In this document: piece by piece, positions 29,295 to 38,287 of the stretch
Layout: every line of letters begins with the position of its first letter
Position numbering within the stretch: the first letter of the stretch is position 1
Assembly (NCBI RefSeq): GCF_000368685.1
Contig: NZ_KB849626.1
Span: 294,476 to 358,475 of the forward strand
DNA from: Acinetobacter baylyi DSM 14961 = CIP 107474
GTDB lineage: Bacteria > Pseudomonadota > Gammaproteobacteria > Pseudomonadales > Moraxellaceae
Length of the DNA: 64,000 nt
Direction of reading: 5' to 3'
Notes under the pieces: model-generated
Databases searched by the model: none
The model's input: the letters and a program-made list of their open reading frames with translations, nothing else
Told to the model about the DNA's origin: nothing
Program-made: the position numbers and the translations under genes

Positions 29295-29747
29295 ATGAAA
29301 CGTTTTTTATCTCTTGCTATCTTGGCTGTAAGTTCTTCTCTTGTCGTTTCTCAAGTAAATGCAGAAACTGCATCAACTAATTTTGATGTAAAACTTAATG
29401 TTTTAAAGTCATGTTCTATTGCAAAACCAAATGATATTAATTTTGGTAATTTATTGCTTTCTGATCTAAAAACACAATCTGCAAATACCACCTTAACTGT
29501 AGCTTGTACAGCAGGTACTGGTTATAATATTGCGATGTGGGGACAAAATAACTTAAAGAATGTGAATGATCAAAATTCAATCCTTGGTTATAACATTAAA
29601 TTTGATAGTAATAATACTGCAAATGTAGCAAGCAGTGGTACAGGTAATAATCAGGATTATACAGTTGTAGCAACATTGACTGGACAAAATACAAATGTAA
29701 AAGAAGGACAATATAGCGATACTGTTACTGCACAAATTTCTTATTAA
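29295..29747 (+). CDS. Csu-like spore coat U domain (SCPU) pilin, CsuA/B type
   Basis: Probable main subunit of a type I-like archaic chaperone-usher pilus. A signal peptide (MKRFLSLAILAVSSSLVVS) ends near VNA. The SCPU domain includes the first beta strand with CSIAKPNDINFGNL and ends in the donor-strand region GQYSDTVTAQISY. Two cysteines (CSIA and VACT) can form the usual disulfide. I chose the ATG at 29295 over an upstream TTG at 29283, which would add four non-signal residues. It is the first gene of a four-gene plus-strand operon. Length 150 residues. Confidence 0.85.
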   Translation: MKRFLSLAILAVSSSLVVSQVNAETASTNFDVKLNVLKSCSIAKPNDINFGNLLLSDLKTQSANTTLTVACTAGTGYNIAMWGQNNLKNVNDQNSILGYNIKFDSNNTANVASSGTGNNQDYTVVATLTGQNTNVKEGQYSDTVTAQISY

Positions 29748-29792
29748 TTTGTGATTAAGGTGTGGGTAAATATTTATCATGGGATGTTATAA

Positions 29793-30515
29793 ATGATACG
29801 TGGAGTCATCTTATTTATTTTAAGCCTATGGGCAATGTTTACTCATGCTGCCAGTTTACAGGTCGCACCAATTCTTCTTGAATTTAATCCGAATGAAAAA
29901 ATTCAAGAGCTTTGGCTGATGAATACAGGCGATGAAACGATTCGTGCGCAAGTGCGGGCGAAAAGCTGGACGCAAAAAGAAAATCAGAATGTTCTTGAGG
30001 ACACCAAAGATTTGATTGCAAGTCCGATGATCTTGTCTATCCAACCGGGTCAGAAACAATTGGTTCGTGTGGTTAAACTCAATCCGACGTTGACGACAGA
30101 GCAGGCTTTCCGATTAATTGTAGATGAGCTTCCAAGTGATAAAGCAATTAAAATCAATGGTGTGCAGCTTTTATTGCAATATTCTATTCCTGTTTTTTTT
30201 AAAGCCCCTAGCACTCAACCCGTCATTACAGATCCTAAAAAGCCAATGTCTTTAAATGGCGTCCAGTTTTCATTTAAAGATCATCAATTAATAGTCAAAA
30301 ATCAGTCGTCACACTATATACGTTTGAGTCAGTTGAACTACATTGATGAAACTGGCAAGAACATACCAGTTCTTGGCGGATTGGTCGGATATGCGCTGGT
30401 TGGACAAATGATGCAATGGCCAATACCTAAAGGCATTGCTATTTCGCCAAAAGGGCATTTTGAAGCGTTGATTAATTCAGATGATATTGCACAACCCTTG
30501 CCGCTAACACCTTAA
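29793..30515 (+). CDS. Csu-like periplasmic pilus chaperone
   Basis: FGS-type immunoglobulin-fold chaperone that holds SCPU pilins by donor-strand complementation. A signal peptide (residues 1-19, ending HAA) precedes the first domain, which has the G-strand anchor region PGQKQLVRVVKLNP and ends in FRLIVDELP, the family motif. The second domain runs to the C-terminus. It lies 45 bases after the pilin gene and 13 before the usher. Length 240 residues, close to CsuC. Confidence 0.88.
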   Translation: MIRGVILFILSLWAMFTHAASLQVAPILLEFNPNEKIQELWLMNTGDETIRAQVRAKSWTQKENQNVLEDTKDLIASPMILSIQPGQKQLVRVVKLNPTLTTEQAFRLIVDELPSDKAIKINGVQLLLQYSIPVFFKAPSTQPVITDPKKPMSLNGVQFSFKDHQLIVKNQSSHYIRLSQLNYIDETGKNIPVLGGLVGYALVGQMMQWPIPKGIAISPKGHFEALINSDDIAQPLPLTP

Positions 30516-30528
30516 TTTTTAGTATTCA

Positions 30529-32883
30529 ATGTCTAAATTTGCTTATCTGCTTGGGGCAGGTGTAGGCATTACTTATGCATGGGTCACGCCCTATGCATAT
30601 GCTGATGTCTTATCTGAACAGCCTATACATCAAGATTTATATCTGGAAGTCACATTAAATAATGCACCTGTTCCAGATATTTTCCAATTTACTCAAGAGG
30701 GTAATTCATTATTTACATCTTTAGAAATATTACAGAAACTTGGAATAAATACCTCTGGATTATTTACACCGCAAACTGATATTCAACATATTGATCTTAA
30801 AACTGTTGCAGGTTTAACCTATGAATATGATGAAGCAGCACAAAAACTGAATTTGCATGTTTCTCTCAATTTATTGAATCGTAAAAATGAATATGCATAT
30901 GATAATAAAAAGGAAATAGCAAAACTAAACCCAGACCAGCAAAAGTTTGGGATGTTGATGAATTATGATGTTTATGCACAATCAATCGAAAACCAGCACG
31001 AGTTGAATTTGTGGAATGAAATGCGATTATTTGGTGTACAAGGTGGTCTATTAAGTATTTCATCAAGTTCGACATTCTCAAAATCATCTGAAAATAATCA
31101 GTTCCGTTCTTATATTCTGGATACTTACTGGCAAAAAGATTATCCAGACCAATTAATGAGCTTGGTGATTGGGGATGCACAGTCAGCGGCATTTTCATGG
31201 GCACGTTCAACACGGATCAGTGGTATATCCCTGTCTAAAAACTATAATTTGCAGCCGTATCGTGTTGTAACTCCTTTATTAAAGTTTAAAGGGGAAAGTA
31301 TTTTGCCTTCGACAGTTGATTTATTTATTGATGGTCTAAAACAAAATACACAATCGATTTCACCTGGTCAGTTTGAAATTCAAAGCAAGCCTACACTGAA
31401 TGGAGCGGGTAATGCTCAATTAGTGATTACAGATATTAATGGTGAGCAAAAAACCTTGAGTTTTAAGTTGTATGGTACAAAATCTTTATTACAAAAAGGG
31501 CTAGATGAATGGTCGTTTAATCTAGGGGTAACCAAGTTAGACTATGCTACAGCATCTTTTCACTATGATGATCAGCCATTATTCAATGGTAATTACCGTT
31601 ATGGTTTAAACGCACATACCACAGTGGAATTACATTCAGAACTTAGTCCGCAGCTTGGTTTATTGGGCGCTGGTGTGGTGCAACAGCTTGGAACACGGGG
31701 TGGTGTAGTCAATGCTGCCTATGCCTATAGTCAACATCAAGAGGATCAGGGTGGTTTATATCAACTTGGTTATAGCTGGAGTTCCAGAAACTTTAATTTT
31801 TCGTACAATACCTTTAAGCAGCAAGGTACATATACAGATATTGCTGGATTAATGGGATATGCTTTTCCAGAAAAAATGGATCAGGTTTATCTGGGTTTCT
31901 ATACGCGTTTTGGGCAGTTTGGTGGAAGTTATATTGCACAGCGTTATGCTCTTGATCACACGTCCAGTCGCTATGCATCTTTTACGTGGTCTCAAACATT
32001 TCAGTCACATGCCAATCTGAGTCTGAGCTATAACTATAATATTGAACAGCGTCAAAATGAAATTTATCTTGGATTCTCATTTCCATGGGCGCAACGTAAA
32101 TCTGTAACGGTCAGTACCCAAAATACAGCGGGAAGGCAGCAAAGCTCTGCAACCTTCATGCAATCGATTAATCAGGATCGTGGTGGTTGGGGCGGGCAAT
32201 TACGTGTGAATCAATATGATGATGGACAGAGTTATTTAGGACGACTGGGTTATCTGGGCAATTCTTCAGAGATGGCAATCGAGTTACAACAATCACAGTT
32301 TTCGGGTCAGCAACAAACTGCTATAAGCGCATCTCTCGATGGATCTTTGCTGTGGATGGGAGGGCAATTTGCACCGATGCGTAGAAGTCTGGGGGCATTT
32401 GCACTGGTTTCAACATCGGGGATCCCTCATGTGCCTGTGATGCTTGAAAATCGTAACGTGGGCTATACCAATGATCAAGGTTTTTTGCTGGTCAATAGTT
32501 TAAATGCCTATCAGCATAATAAGCTTTCAATTGATACTTTAAAGTTACCATTAGATTTACAAATCAAGGAAACACAACTGGATGGCGTTCCTCGTCAATC
32601 CAGTGGGATTCTGGTTAATTTTCCGATCTATAAAATGATCTCAATTCAAATGCAAGTCATCGATATTAATGGCAATATAGTCGAAATGGGAAGTCCAGTG
32701 TTTCGCTCGTCAGATCAACAAGAAATTGAAACAGTCGTAGGACGGGAAGGGATCGTATATTTCGAAAACCCAGCTCAGCGTCACTTTTTTATCCAGAATA
32801 ATCATCAACATTGTCAGATCACATTACCTGAATTAAAAGATAAGTCTGGATTTGTTGATTTGGGGAAAGTCACATGTCAATAA
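30529..32883 (+). CDS. Csu-like fimbrial outer-membrane usher
   Basis: 24-stranded outer-membrane pore that assembles the fibre. A signal peptide ends near AYA. The N-terminal chaperone-binding domain is DLYLEVTLNNAPVPDIFQF. The barrel contains DALINDLKQN-like plug strands (FIDGLKQNTQSISPGQFEI), and the C-terminal domain has GREGIVYFENPAQRHF. At 784 residues it is slightly shorter than CsuD. The start lacks a strong ribosome binding site. It overlaps the tip-adhesin gene by 10 bases. Confidence 0.9.
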   Translation: MSKFAYLLGAGVGITYAWVTPYAYADVLSEQPIHQDLYLEVTLNNAPVPDIFQFTQEGNSLFTSLEILQKLGINTSGLFTPQTDIQHIDLKTVAGLTYEYDEAAQKLNLHVSLNLLNRKNEYAYDNKKEIAKLNPDQQKFGMLMNYDVYAQSIENQHELNLWNEMRLFGVQGGLLSISSSSTFSKSSENNQFRSYILDTYWQKDYPDQLMSLVIGDAQSAAFSWARSTRISGISLSKNYNLQPYRVVTPLLKFKGESILPSTVDLFIDGLKQNTQSISPGQFEIQSKPTLNGAGNAQLVITDINGEQKTLSFKLYGTKSLLQKGLDEWSFNLGVTKLDYATASFHYDDQPLFNGNYRYGLNAHTTVELHSELSPQLGLLGAGVVQQLGTRGGVVNAAYAYSQHQEDQGGLYQLGYSWSSRNFNFSYNTFKQQGTYTDIAGLMGYAFPEKMDQVYLGFYTRFGQFGGSYIAQRYALDHTSSRYASFTWSQTFQSHANLSLSYNYNIEQRQNEIYLGFSFPWAQRKSVTVSTQNTAGRQQSSATFMQSINQDRGGWGGQLRVNQYDDGQSYLGRLGYLGNSSEMAIELQQSQFSGQQQTAISASLDGSLLWMGGQFAPMRRSLGAFALVSTSGIPHVPVMLENRNVGYTNDQGFLLVNSLNAYQHNKLSIDTLKLPLDLQIKETQLDGVPRQSSGILVNFPIYKMISIQMQVIDINGNIVEMGSPVFRSSDQQEIETVVGREGIVYFENPAQRHFFIQNNHQHCQITLPELKDKSGFVDLGKVTCQ

Positions 32884-33866
32884 TTCACAGCAATTGTATA
32901 ATCGCTCAGATTTCCAAAAATGCATATTTATTTAGGAGCCTTGTTGTTGTGCTGCTTTGTTTGGGCTGTAAAAGTGTATATGCCGATTCTTGCTGGATCT
33001 CATCACCTACATTAAATTTTGGCTCTGTCAACACGCAACAAGTGTCATCCAAAACTGATCTGGATGTAACGTGTAATCAATATAACAATGTCAAAACCTC
33101 ATTCAACTTATGTTTTTATATTGAAGATAATTCTCCTTTAGGGATCAATCCAAGACGCCTCATTTCATTATCATGGCCATTTGATTATTTAAATTATGAT
33201 CTATATTACGATCCGTCTTTTTCTCGAATGATTGATAATAAAGCTGCGCCTAATAACTTGCTCTGTAAGTCGCTACAGATAGAAAATAACGGCCAGCAGA
33301 CAGTCCAAATCCCGATTTATGGCAAGGTATATGCCAATCAGAATGTTAAGGCTGATAATTATCAAAGTTATAACATGACAGTTAAGTTGCTTTATAAAAG
33401 CAAAACAGGTGATGTCGTACCTTCTGTTGAGGAAACATTAGCGCAACAGAATATGGTGCAAAACTATATGAAAACAACCACAAAATTTGAAAATAGCTGT
33501 GCAGTGGTTGGCGTAAACACACTGGATTTTGGAAGTATTATAAGTTTGAATCAACCCATATATGGGCAAACCAGTATTCAGTTGAAATGTCCTACCAATA
33601 CTGCTTTAAAGGTGGGTTTGGATACAGGGTTATATGCCAGTGGTACTCAACGGCGTATGACCAATGCAGGGCAATTTATTCAATATGATTTATATCAAGA
33701 TAGTGCATATAGTATAGCTTGGGGAACTTCTGACAATTCTGTACTCAAGTTGGATACCTACCAGCCTGTGTTTACCATTCCTGTATATGGACGAATTCTG
33801 CCACAAAATCAAAATCTAAAAGCTGGGGAATACCGCGATACCATTACTATTAAGCTGACTTATTAG
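32874..33866 (+). CDS. Csu-like tip adhesin with two SCPU domains
   Basis: Predicted two-domain tip subunit like CsuE (330 residues against about 340). Domain 1 starts at SCWISSPTLNFGSVNTQQ, domain 2 at NSCAVVGVNTLDFGSIISLNQ. Both end in a Tyr-rich G strand (NMTVKLLYK and DTITIKLTY). The start is inside the usher gene, so it is translationally coupled. About 40 residues precede domain 1 and hold the signal segment (LVVVLLCLGCKSVYA); an internal start is possible. In CsuE hydrophobic tip loops mediate attachment to abiotic surfaces; I could not confirm those here. Confidence 0.85.
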   Translation: MSIIHSNCIIAQISKNAYLFRSLVVVLLCLGCKSVYADSCWISSPTLNFGSVNTQQVSSKTDLDVTCNQYNNVKTSFNLCFYIEDNSPLGINPRRLISLSWPFDYLNYDLYYDPSFSRMIDNKAAPNNLLCKSLQIENNGQQTVQIPIYGKVYANQNVKADNYQSYNMTVKLLYKSKTGDVVPSVEETLAQQNMVQNYMKTTTKFENSCAVVGVNTLDFGSIISLNQPIYGQTSIQLKCPTNTALKVGLDTGLYASGTQRRMTNAGQFIQYDLYQDSAYSIAWGTSDNSVLKLDTYQPVFTIPVYGRILPQNQNLKAGEYRDTITIKLTY

Positions 33867-34336
33867 TACGTTACAATGGCGGTTACGGTATCAAGATATT
33901 GACCCGCGGGTACGGCAGTATCCTGAGCATCAACTTTACCCCAGATCTTGATCATTTGGGTTTCGCCAGTTCCTATTTGAGATAGGCCAGTTCCAGAATC
34001 TGAACCCCATACCTTAGAATAATTTGAATCTTGAAATAAGGTGTAAGGGACTTGCACAGTTGGATCCGCAATATTGACCATTTTGCGGCTACTTTGTAAT
34101 GCGATAGCATAAGAGGTGCCACTGGTACAGGCAACGTTAAGCTGACCAGAATTATAGGCATTTTGTGCTGCCTGTGTGACTGTTCCAAAATCAATATCTG
34201 TGGCCGTCAAAGTCCGTATATCGCAAGATTCTTTCACAGTAATGCTGACGTTGAATGTATTTGCAATAGAGTCAGCATGTGATAAAGCTACCGATAACAT
34301 CACAACGCCAAACAGTGTGGCAATTCTAAGTTTCAT
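33863..34336 (-). CDS. SCPU-domain pilin encoded convergently to the Csu-like operon
   Basis: A second small spore coat U protein (157 residues) with a signal peptide (MKLRIATLFGVVMLSVALS, cleavage after SHA) and a single SCPU domain (ESCDIRTLTATDIDFGTV ... DTVTAIVTY). It overlaps the end of the tip-adhesin gene by 4 bases on the opposite strand. It resembles the plus-strand pilin in layout but clearly differs in sequence. It could be an alternative subunit, a minor adaptor, or a separately controlled fibre subunit using the same chaperone and usher. Confidence 0.85.
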   Translation of the reverse strand: MKLRIATLFGVVMLSVALSHADSIANTFNVSITVKESCDIRTLTATDIDFGTVTQAAQNAYNSGQLNVACTSGTSYAIALQSSRKMVNIADPTVQVPYTLFQDSNYSKVWGSDSGTGLSQIGTGETQMIKIWGKVDAQDTAVPAGQYLDTVTAIVTY

Positions 34337-34590
34337 GGATAATCGCTTTATGTTATTTATAAAGTAAAGATATTTATAGAAGTTGCTAAATCATCTTAAT
34401 TATCAGCATACAATAAAACCCTGGAATTAATTAAAAAAATGCTAGGAATTATCATGATACGAATTGTTTATTTTTTAAAAAATGTGATGTATTTTACTTT
34501 TTGTTTGTTAAGAATTGTTAATAAAAATCCACAGTTTATACGGGATTAAATTTCTCAATCCGCGAAATAGGCTTGATTTGATTGAGCATA

Positions 34591-34620
34591 AAAAAAGATC
34601 CCGATATCGGGATCTTTTTT
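34591..34620 (-). terminator. 30-bp perfect palindromic terminator after bfr
   Basis: Six A, GATCCCGAT, ATCGGGATC and six T form one uninterrupted palindrome, so it can end transcription on either strand; it lies 19 bases after the bfr stop. The 34337-34638 gap holds otherwise only AT-rich DNA, including the presumed promoter of the minus-strand SCPU gene. Confidence 0.9.
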
Positions 34621-34638
34621 ATACGGTGGCAATAAAAC

Positions 34639-35103
34639 TTAAACTTGGCTTTGAATATAATTTTCAATACCAATACTTTCAATCAGATCAAGTTGGGTAG
34701 TGGTCCAGTCCCAGTATTCTTCTTCTTTTTCAAGAATTTCCTGAACTAGATCACGTGAAACATAATCTTGCTGAATTTCACTGATCTCAACTGCTTTTTT
34801 AAGCGTTTCGATATTCTCTTTGACTTTACGTACATCACAATTCAGTACTTCTTGAGTATGCTGACCGATATAAAGCTTACCCAAATGTTGCAAGTTTGGT
34901 AAACCTTCTAAAAACAGGATACGTTCAATAATCTTATCGGCGTGTTTCATCTGACGAATTGATTCTTTGTATTCTGATGAACCTAATTTTTCAATGCCCC
35001 AGTCATTAAACATACGTGAATGCAGGAAGTATTGATTAATTGCTGTCAGGTGATGATAAAGCACTTGATTGAGTTGATTAATAACATCCCGATTGCCTTT
35101 CAT
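34639..35103 (-). CDS. bfr: Bacterioferritin, heme-binding subunit with degenerate ferroxidase centre
   Basis: 24-mer iron-storage subunit (154 residues). Overall similarity to E. coli Bfr is clear (INQYFLHSRMF, MKHADKIIERILFLEGLPNLQ, DYVSRD). Met52, the heme ligand, is kept. Aligned with E. coli Bfr by eye, the diiron ligands Glu18, Glu51, Glu94 and His130 become His18, Gln51, Lys94 and Tyr130; only His54 and Glu127 remain. It is probably the non-catalytic partner in a mixed cage, with a ferroxidase-active Bfr encoded elsewhere. bfd lies upstream on the same strand. Confidence 0.92.
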   Translation of the reverse strand: MKGNRDVINQLNQVLYHHLTAINQYFLHSRMFNDWGIEKLGSSEYKESIRQMKHADKIIERILFLEGLPNLQHLGKLYIGQHTQEVLNCDVRKVKENIETLKKAVEISEIQQDYVSRDLVQEILEKEEEYWDWTTTQLDLIESIGIENYIQSQV

Positions 35104-35261
35104 AGTATGACTCCAAAAACAAGCTGTATACCTTAGCGATAAATAAGGCAGTATTTGAGTTAAGTTTAATCAACAATAGCGATGCTGGCGAGTACTTTAT
35201 TGAACAGCAAATGAAAATCGCAATCAAAAACAATAAAATACACGAAGATGCTCAAAATAAA

Positions 35262-35283
35262 CCCGCTTAGAGTCAGAAGCGGG
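35262..35283 (-). terminator. Terminator after bfd
   Basis: CCCGCTT (35262-35268) and AAGCGGG (35277-35283) make a 7-bp stem. Read on the minus strand it is followed by TTTATTTT. It separates bfd from bfr. Confidence 0.75.
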
Positions 35284-35364
35284 GAGGAGAATATGATCTA
35301 AAGATCATGATGTTATTTTAGTTTTAATAATTTCTTTGAGTGTAACTGAGTCTTTTTTATCAAT

Positions 35365-35559
35365 CTATGCAGCAACAGAGATGCGAGCTGCAATTTCTGC
35401 AAGTTCTTCATTAATGATACTTTTGGCTTCTGGTGCACAGCGTCCACAGCACGTACCAAGATCTAAGCGCTCACGAACTTCGCGGTAACTTTCAGCACCG
35501 CTTGCAACGGCATCTTTAATATCTTGATCTGTAATACCACGACACAAACAAACGTACAT
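35365..35559 (-). CDS. bfd: Bacterioferritin-associated ferredoxin Bfd
   Basis: Small 2Fe-2S protein (64 residues) that passes electrons to Bfr heme to release stored iron. The four cysteines appear as YVCLC and GTCCGRC, the C-x-C and C-x-x-C pattern of the family. I chose the ATG giving MYVCLCRG; in-frame ATGs at 35568 and 35574 add two or five residues and cannot be excluded. A Fur-box match lies about 40 bases upstream, fitting induction under iron shortage. Confidence 0.9.
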   Translation of the reverse strand: MYVCLCRGITDQDIKDAVASGAESYREVRERLDLGTCCGRCAPEAKSIINEELAEIAARISVAA

Positions 35560-35599
35560 CAGAGTCATTCGCATTCTTAAATGGGATAATAGATATTAT

Positions 35600-35614
35600 T
35601 GATAATAGTTATCG
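35600..35614 (-). promoter_or_regulatory. Fur box upstream of bfd
   Basis: TGATAATAGTTATCG matches the 7-1-7 Fur consensus TGATAAT-N-ATTATCA at 12 of 14 specified positions. It sits where the bfd promoter should be. Bfd is a classical Fur-repressed gene, so the site is plausible. Confidence 0.75.
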
Positions 35615-35672
35615 TTTGTCAATGAAATTCATTTGTAAAAAAATAATCTATGATTGGTATTTTGAATAAAAA

Positions 35673-35695
35673 AACACCACGCAATAGGTGGTGTT
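35673..35695 (-). terminator. Terminator after ridA
   Basis: AACACCAC and GTGGTGTT form an 8-bp stem with a 7-base loop. On the minus strand it is followed by seven T. It closes the gmk-rpoZ-spoT-ridA segment. Confidence 0.9.
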
Positions 35696-35712
35696 AATTA
35701 AATAATTTTAAT

Positions 35713-36096
35713 TTACTGATTAATAAAGACAATTCCGTCCATTTCAACCAAAGCACCTTTAGGTAAACTGGCAACCCCTAATGCTGCACGAGCAGGATAA
35801 GGTTGAGCAAAATACTCTCCCATAATTTGATTGACCAGTTGGAAATGTGAAAGATCTGTCATAAAAATATTGAGCTTGGCAATATCGGCGAGTGTGCCAC
35901 CAGCAGCTTCACACACTGCTTTTAAATTATCAAATACACGTCGGATTTGTGCTTCGATTCCATCGACCAGTTCCATACTATAAGGATCTAAACCAATTTG
36001 GCCTGATAAATATAAAGTGTTATCAATCAGAATGGCTTGAGAATATGTACCAATAGCTGCAGGCGCATTTTCAGTATGAATAACTTGGCGTGACAT
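35713..36096 (-). CDS. ridA: RidA family reactive-intermediate deaminase
   Basis: Hydrolyses enamine/imine intermediates such as 2-aminoacrylate released by PLP enzymes. RidA signatures visible are GTYSQAI near residue 17, SGQIGLDP, the active-site Arg in [22 protein letters not shown], and the conserved C-terminal Glu-Met-Asp. Length 127 residues. It follows spoT by 76 bases on the minus strand, the common gammaproteobacterial order. Confidence 0.94.
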   Translation of the reverse strand: MSRQVIHTENAPAAIGTYSQAILIDNTLYLSGQIGLDPYSMELVDGIEAQIRRVFDNLKAVCEAAGGTLADIAKLNIFMTDLSHFQLVNQIMGEYFAQPYPARAALGVASLPKGALVEMDGIVFINQ

Positions 36097-36172
36097 CGAT
36101 TACTCCTTTTCTCTATATAAAAACATCATAATCGATGAAACCACATGACAAAAGTATCATCGATATAATTGA

Positions 36173-38287
36173 TTAACTTACTTTAATTTTTACAGATTCC
36201 GTCACAGCAGCAGGAGTAAACAAGCGGGAAACACGAGGAAAGCCAAACAGCATACGCAAATCACGAATAATTTGTGCCACTACTTTACGATTATTGACCA
36301 CGATATTCACATAGGTATGATCCCCATGTGGTTGCACCATTTCTACGCCTGTATGTGACTTACGGCATAAATAAATTAATTCTGAGATCTGTTCACCATC
36401 AAGTGGCATGTCAATACAGAGATAGGCAGTAAAACTGACATCGTCTAAATCATCGGATGTCCATTGCAGTGGCATGATGTTTTCAGGATGAAGGTGTTGT
36501 TCATGTAATAAGTTATGGCAACGAGCCCGATGTACAATCAATCCACGACGTGATAAATGCCCTTGTATTGGATCACCTAAAATTGGATTACAACAATGTG
36601 CATATTTGACATCGACCCCTTCTGTTCCCTGAATCAGACGATCAGGCGCATGTCCTGTTTTATCAGAGGTATCTTGAGCATACAAATGATTGGCAACCAG
36701 TTGTGGCAGCAAATCGCCTACCGCAATTTGTTCAAACAGCGCTTCTTTATTTTCGACATGACGCCATTGCAAGACATTTAACCAATCAGATTCGGATAAA
36801 TCATGCATAGAACGATTAAATAATTTGAGTGCACGATTTAACGCTTGCTGTCCAACCAGAAGCTGTTCTTCAATATCCTGATCACGAAGCATATTTTGTA
36901 TTGCGCGTCGTGCTTTTTGTGTATTGATGAAGCTGAGCCAGTCAGGATTAGGAGTTGCGAGCACATCGGTAATAACATCAATCACTTGACCACTGACCAG
37001 TGGTGTCGAAAGCGGTCGGATTTCACCGTCAATTTTGGCACCTACAGCATGGTTGCCAAGAAATAAACTGGCTGAATAGGCAAAATCAATTACGGTCGCA
37101 CCTTGCGGTAATTCGTGCAAATGACCATGCGGGGTATATACCCAGATTTTTTCTTGATGCAAATAGTCCAGCAAATCATTGAACGTCGTTTTAGCGCATT
37201 CACCATCAATTAAAGTGGTGAGATTCTGCATTGAGGCCTGAATCGCGGAGCGGCAAGCTTGCGGTGCATTTTCACCGAGTACCACACCAAAGCGTGCAGC
37301 TTTACGCATCAGTTCAGTCTGGATGGTGAGTGACAACGTTGTTTGTTCACCTTTTAACTTCATCATGATCGACTGATTGCCACCAGGTAATGGGCGTCGA
37401 ATATGATCTTCAAAATGTAAAATCTGGAAATTTTCTTTTAAGGCATCCACCAGACGATCACAATCTGAAATACTATTTAAAATAATTTCAAAAGCATGGC
37501 TATGGGTAAGTTCCTGAAGATCGATTTCATTTTTTACAAAATGGCGTAATAGCTCAATATTATTATTTTTCTTTTTAACGCGACCATGGATGTGATAAGT
37601 GGTAAGTAATTCACCTAGATGATGTTCCCATTTGGTCTGATATTCACAACGTCTTGGTTTGGTTTCAAGGAGTGCTTCTTGCACATTATTGTACATATCT
37701 AAATCAAGATTCTGATAACACAATAATTCAAGATTATCGCCCATTTCATTCATGCCCACGATACGGGCCATAGGCACAAATATATCAAACGTTTCTTGCG
37801 CAATGCGTGCACGTTTGTCTGGTCGCAGGGCATCCAGTGTAGTCATGTTATGATAGCGGTCTGCGAGCTTGATAATAATGACTCGTGGATCTTGCAGCGT
37901 CGCTTGCAGAATTTTCCGAAAAGAAGCCGCCTTATTATATTGCTTATCGCTTGAATGAGTGAGTTTAGTTACCCCATCCACCAGATCAGCCACAACTTCA
38001 CCAAAACGCTCACCAATTTCATCTTTGGTGTGTTCGGTATCTTCGATGACATCATGTAATAGTGCCGCCATCAGGGTTTCAGCATCCAGACGCATGTGTG
38101 CCAGAATACAACTGACTGCAATCGGATGTAGAATATATGGTTCGCCGCTTTTACGTGTTATACCGCTGTGTGCGAGATCGGCAAAATCGCAGGCAGCAAG
38201 CACATTATCAACGTCACTTTCACTTAAGTAGGCATCAATAATTAATTTAAGCTGTTGCTTAGCTTGGCTGACCTCTTCACCTGGCAT
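36173..38287 (-). CDS. spoT: SpoT-type (p)ppGpp hydrolase with degenerate synthetase domain
   Basis: RelA/SpoT homologue (704 residues) with HD hydrolase, synthetase, TGS and ACT domains. The HD region is intact (LLHDVIEDTEHT and KLADRYHNMTTLDAL). The synthetase region is eroded: the usual F-K-D-Y-I...N-G-Y-Q-S-L-H segment reads HFEDHIRRPLPGGNQSIMMK, and the E-V-Q-I-R-T motif reads LTIQTELM. This predicts a hydrolase-only enzyme, in line with what is known of A. baumannii SpoT. It follows rpoZ after a 338-base gap. Confidence 0.93.
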   Translation of the reverse strand: MPGEEVSQAKQQLKLIIDAYLSESDVDNVLAACDFADLAHSGITRKSGEPYILHPIAVSCILAHMRLDAETLMAALLHDVIEDTEHTKDEIGERFGEVVADLVDGVTKLTHSSDKQYNKAASFRKILQATLQDPRVIIIKLADRYHNMTTLDALRPDKRARIAQETFDIFVPMARIVGMNEMGDNLELLCYQNLDLDMYNNVQEALLETKPRRCEYQTKWEHHLGELLTTYHIHGRVKKKNNNIELLRHFVKNEIDLQELTHSHAFEIILNSISDCDRLVDALKENFQILHFEDHIRRPLPGGNQSIMMKLKGEQTTLSLTIQTELMRKAARFGVVLGENAPQACRSAIQASMQNLTTLIDGECAKTTFNDLLDYLHQEKIWVYTPHGHLHELPQGATVIDFAYSASLFLGNHAVGAKIDGEIRPLSTPLVSGQVIDVITDVLATPNPDWLSFINTQKARRAIQNMLRDQDIEEQLLVGQQALNRALKLFNRSMHDLSESDWLNVLQWRHVENKEALFEQIAVGDLLPQLVANHLYAQDTSDKTGHAPDRLIQGTEGVDVKYAHCCNPILGDPIQGHLSRRGLIVHRARCHNLLHEQHLHPENIMPLQWTSDDLDDVSFTAYLCIDMPLDGEQISELIYLCRKSHTGVEMVQPHGDHTYVNIVVNNRKVVAQIIRDLRMLFGFPRVSRLFTPAAVTESVKIKVS

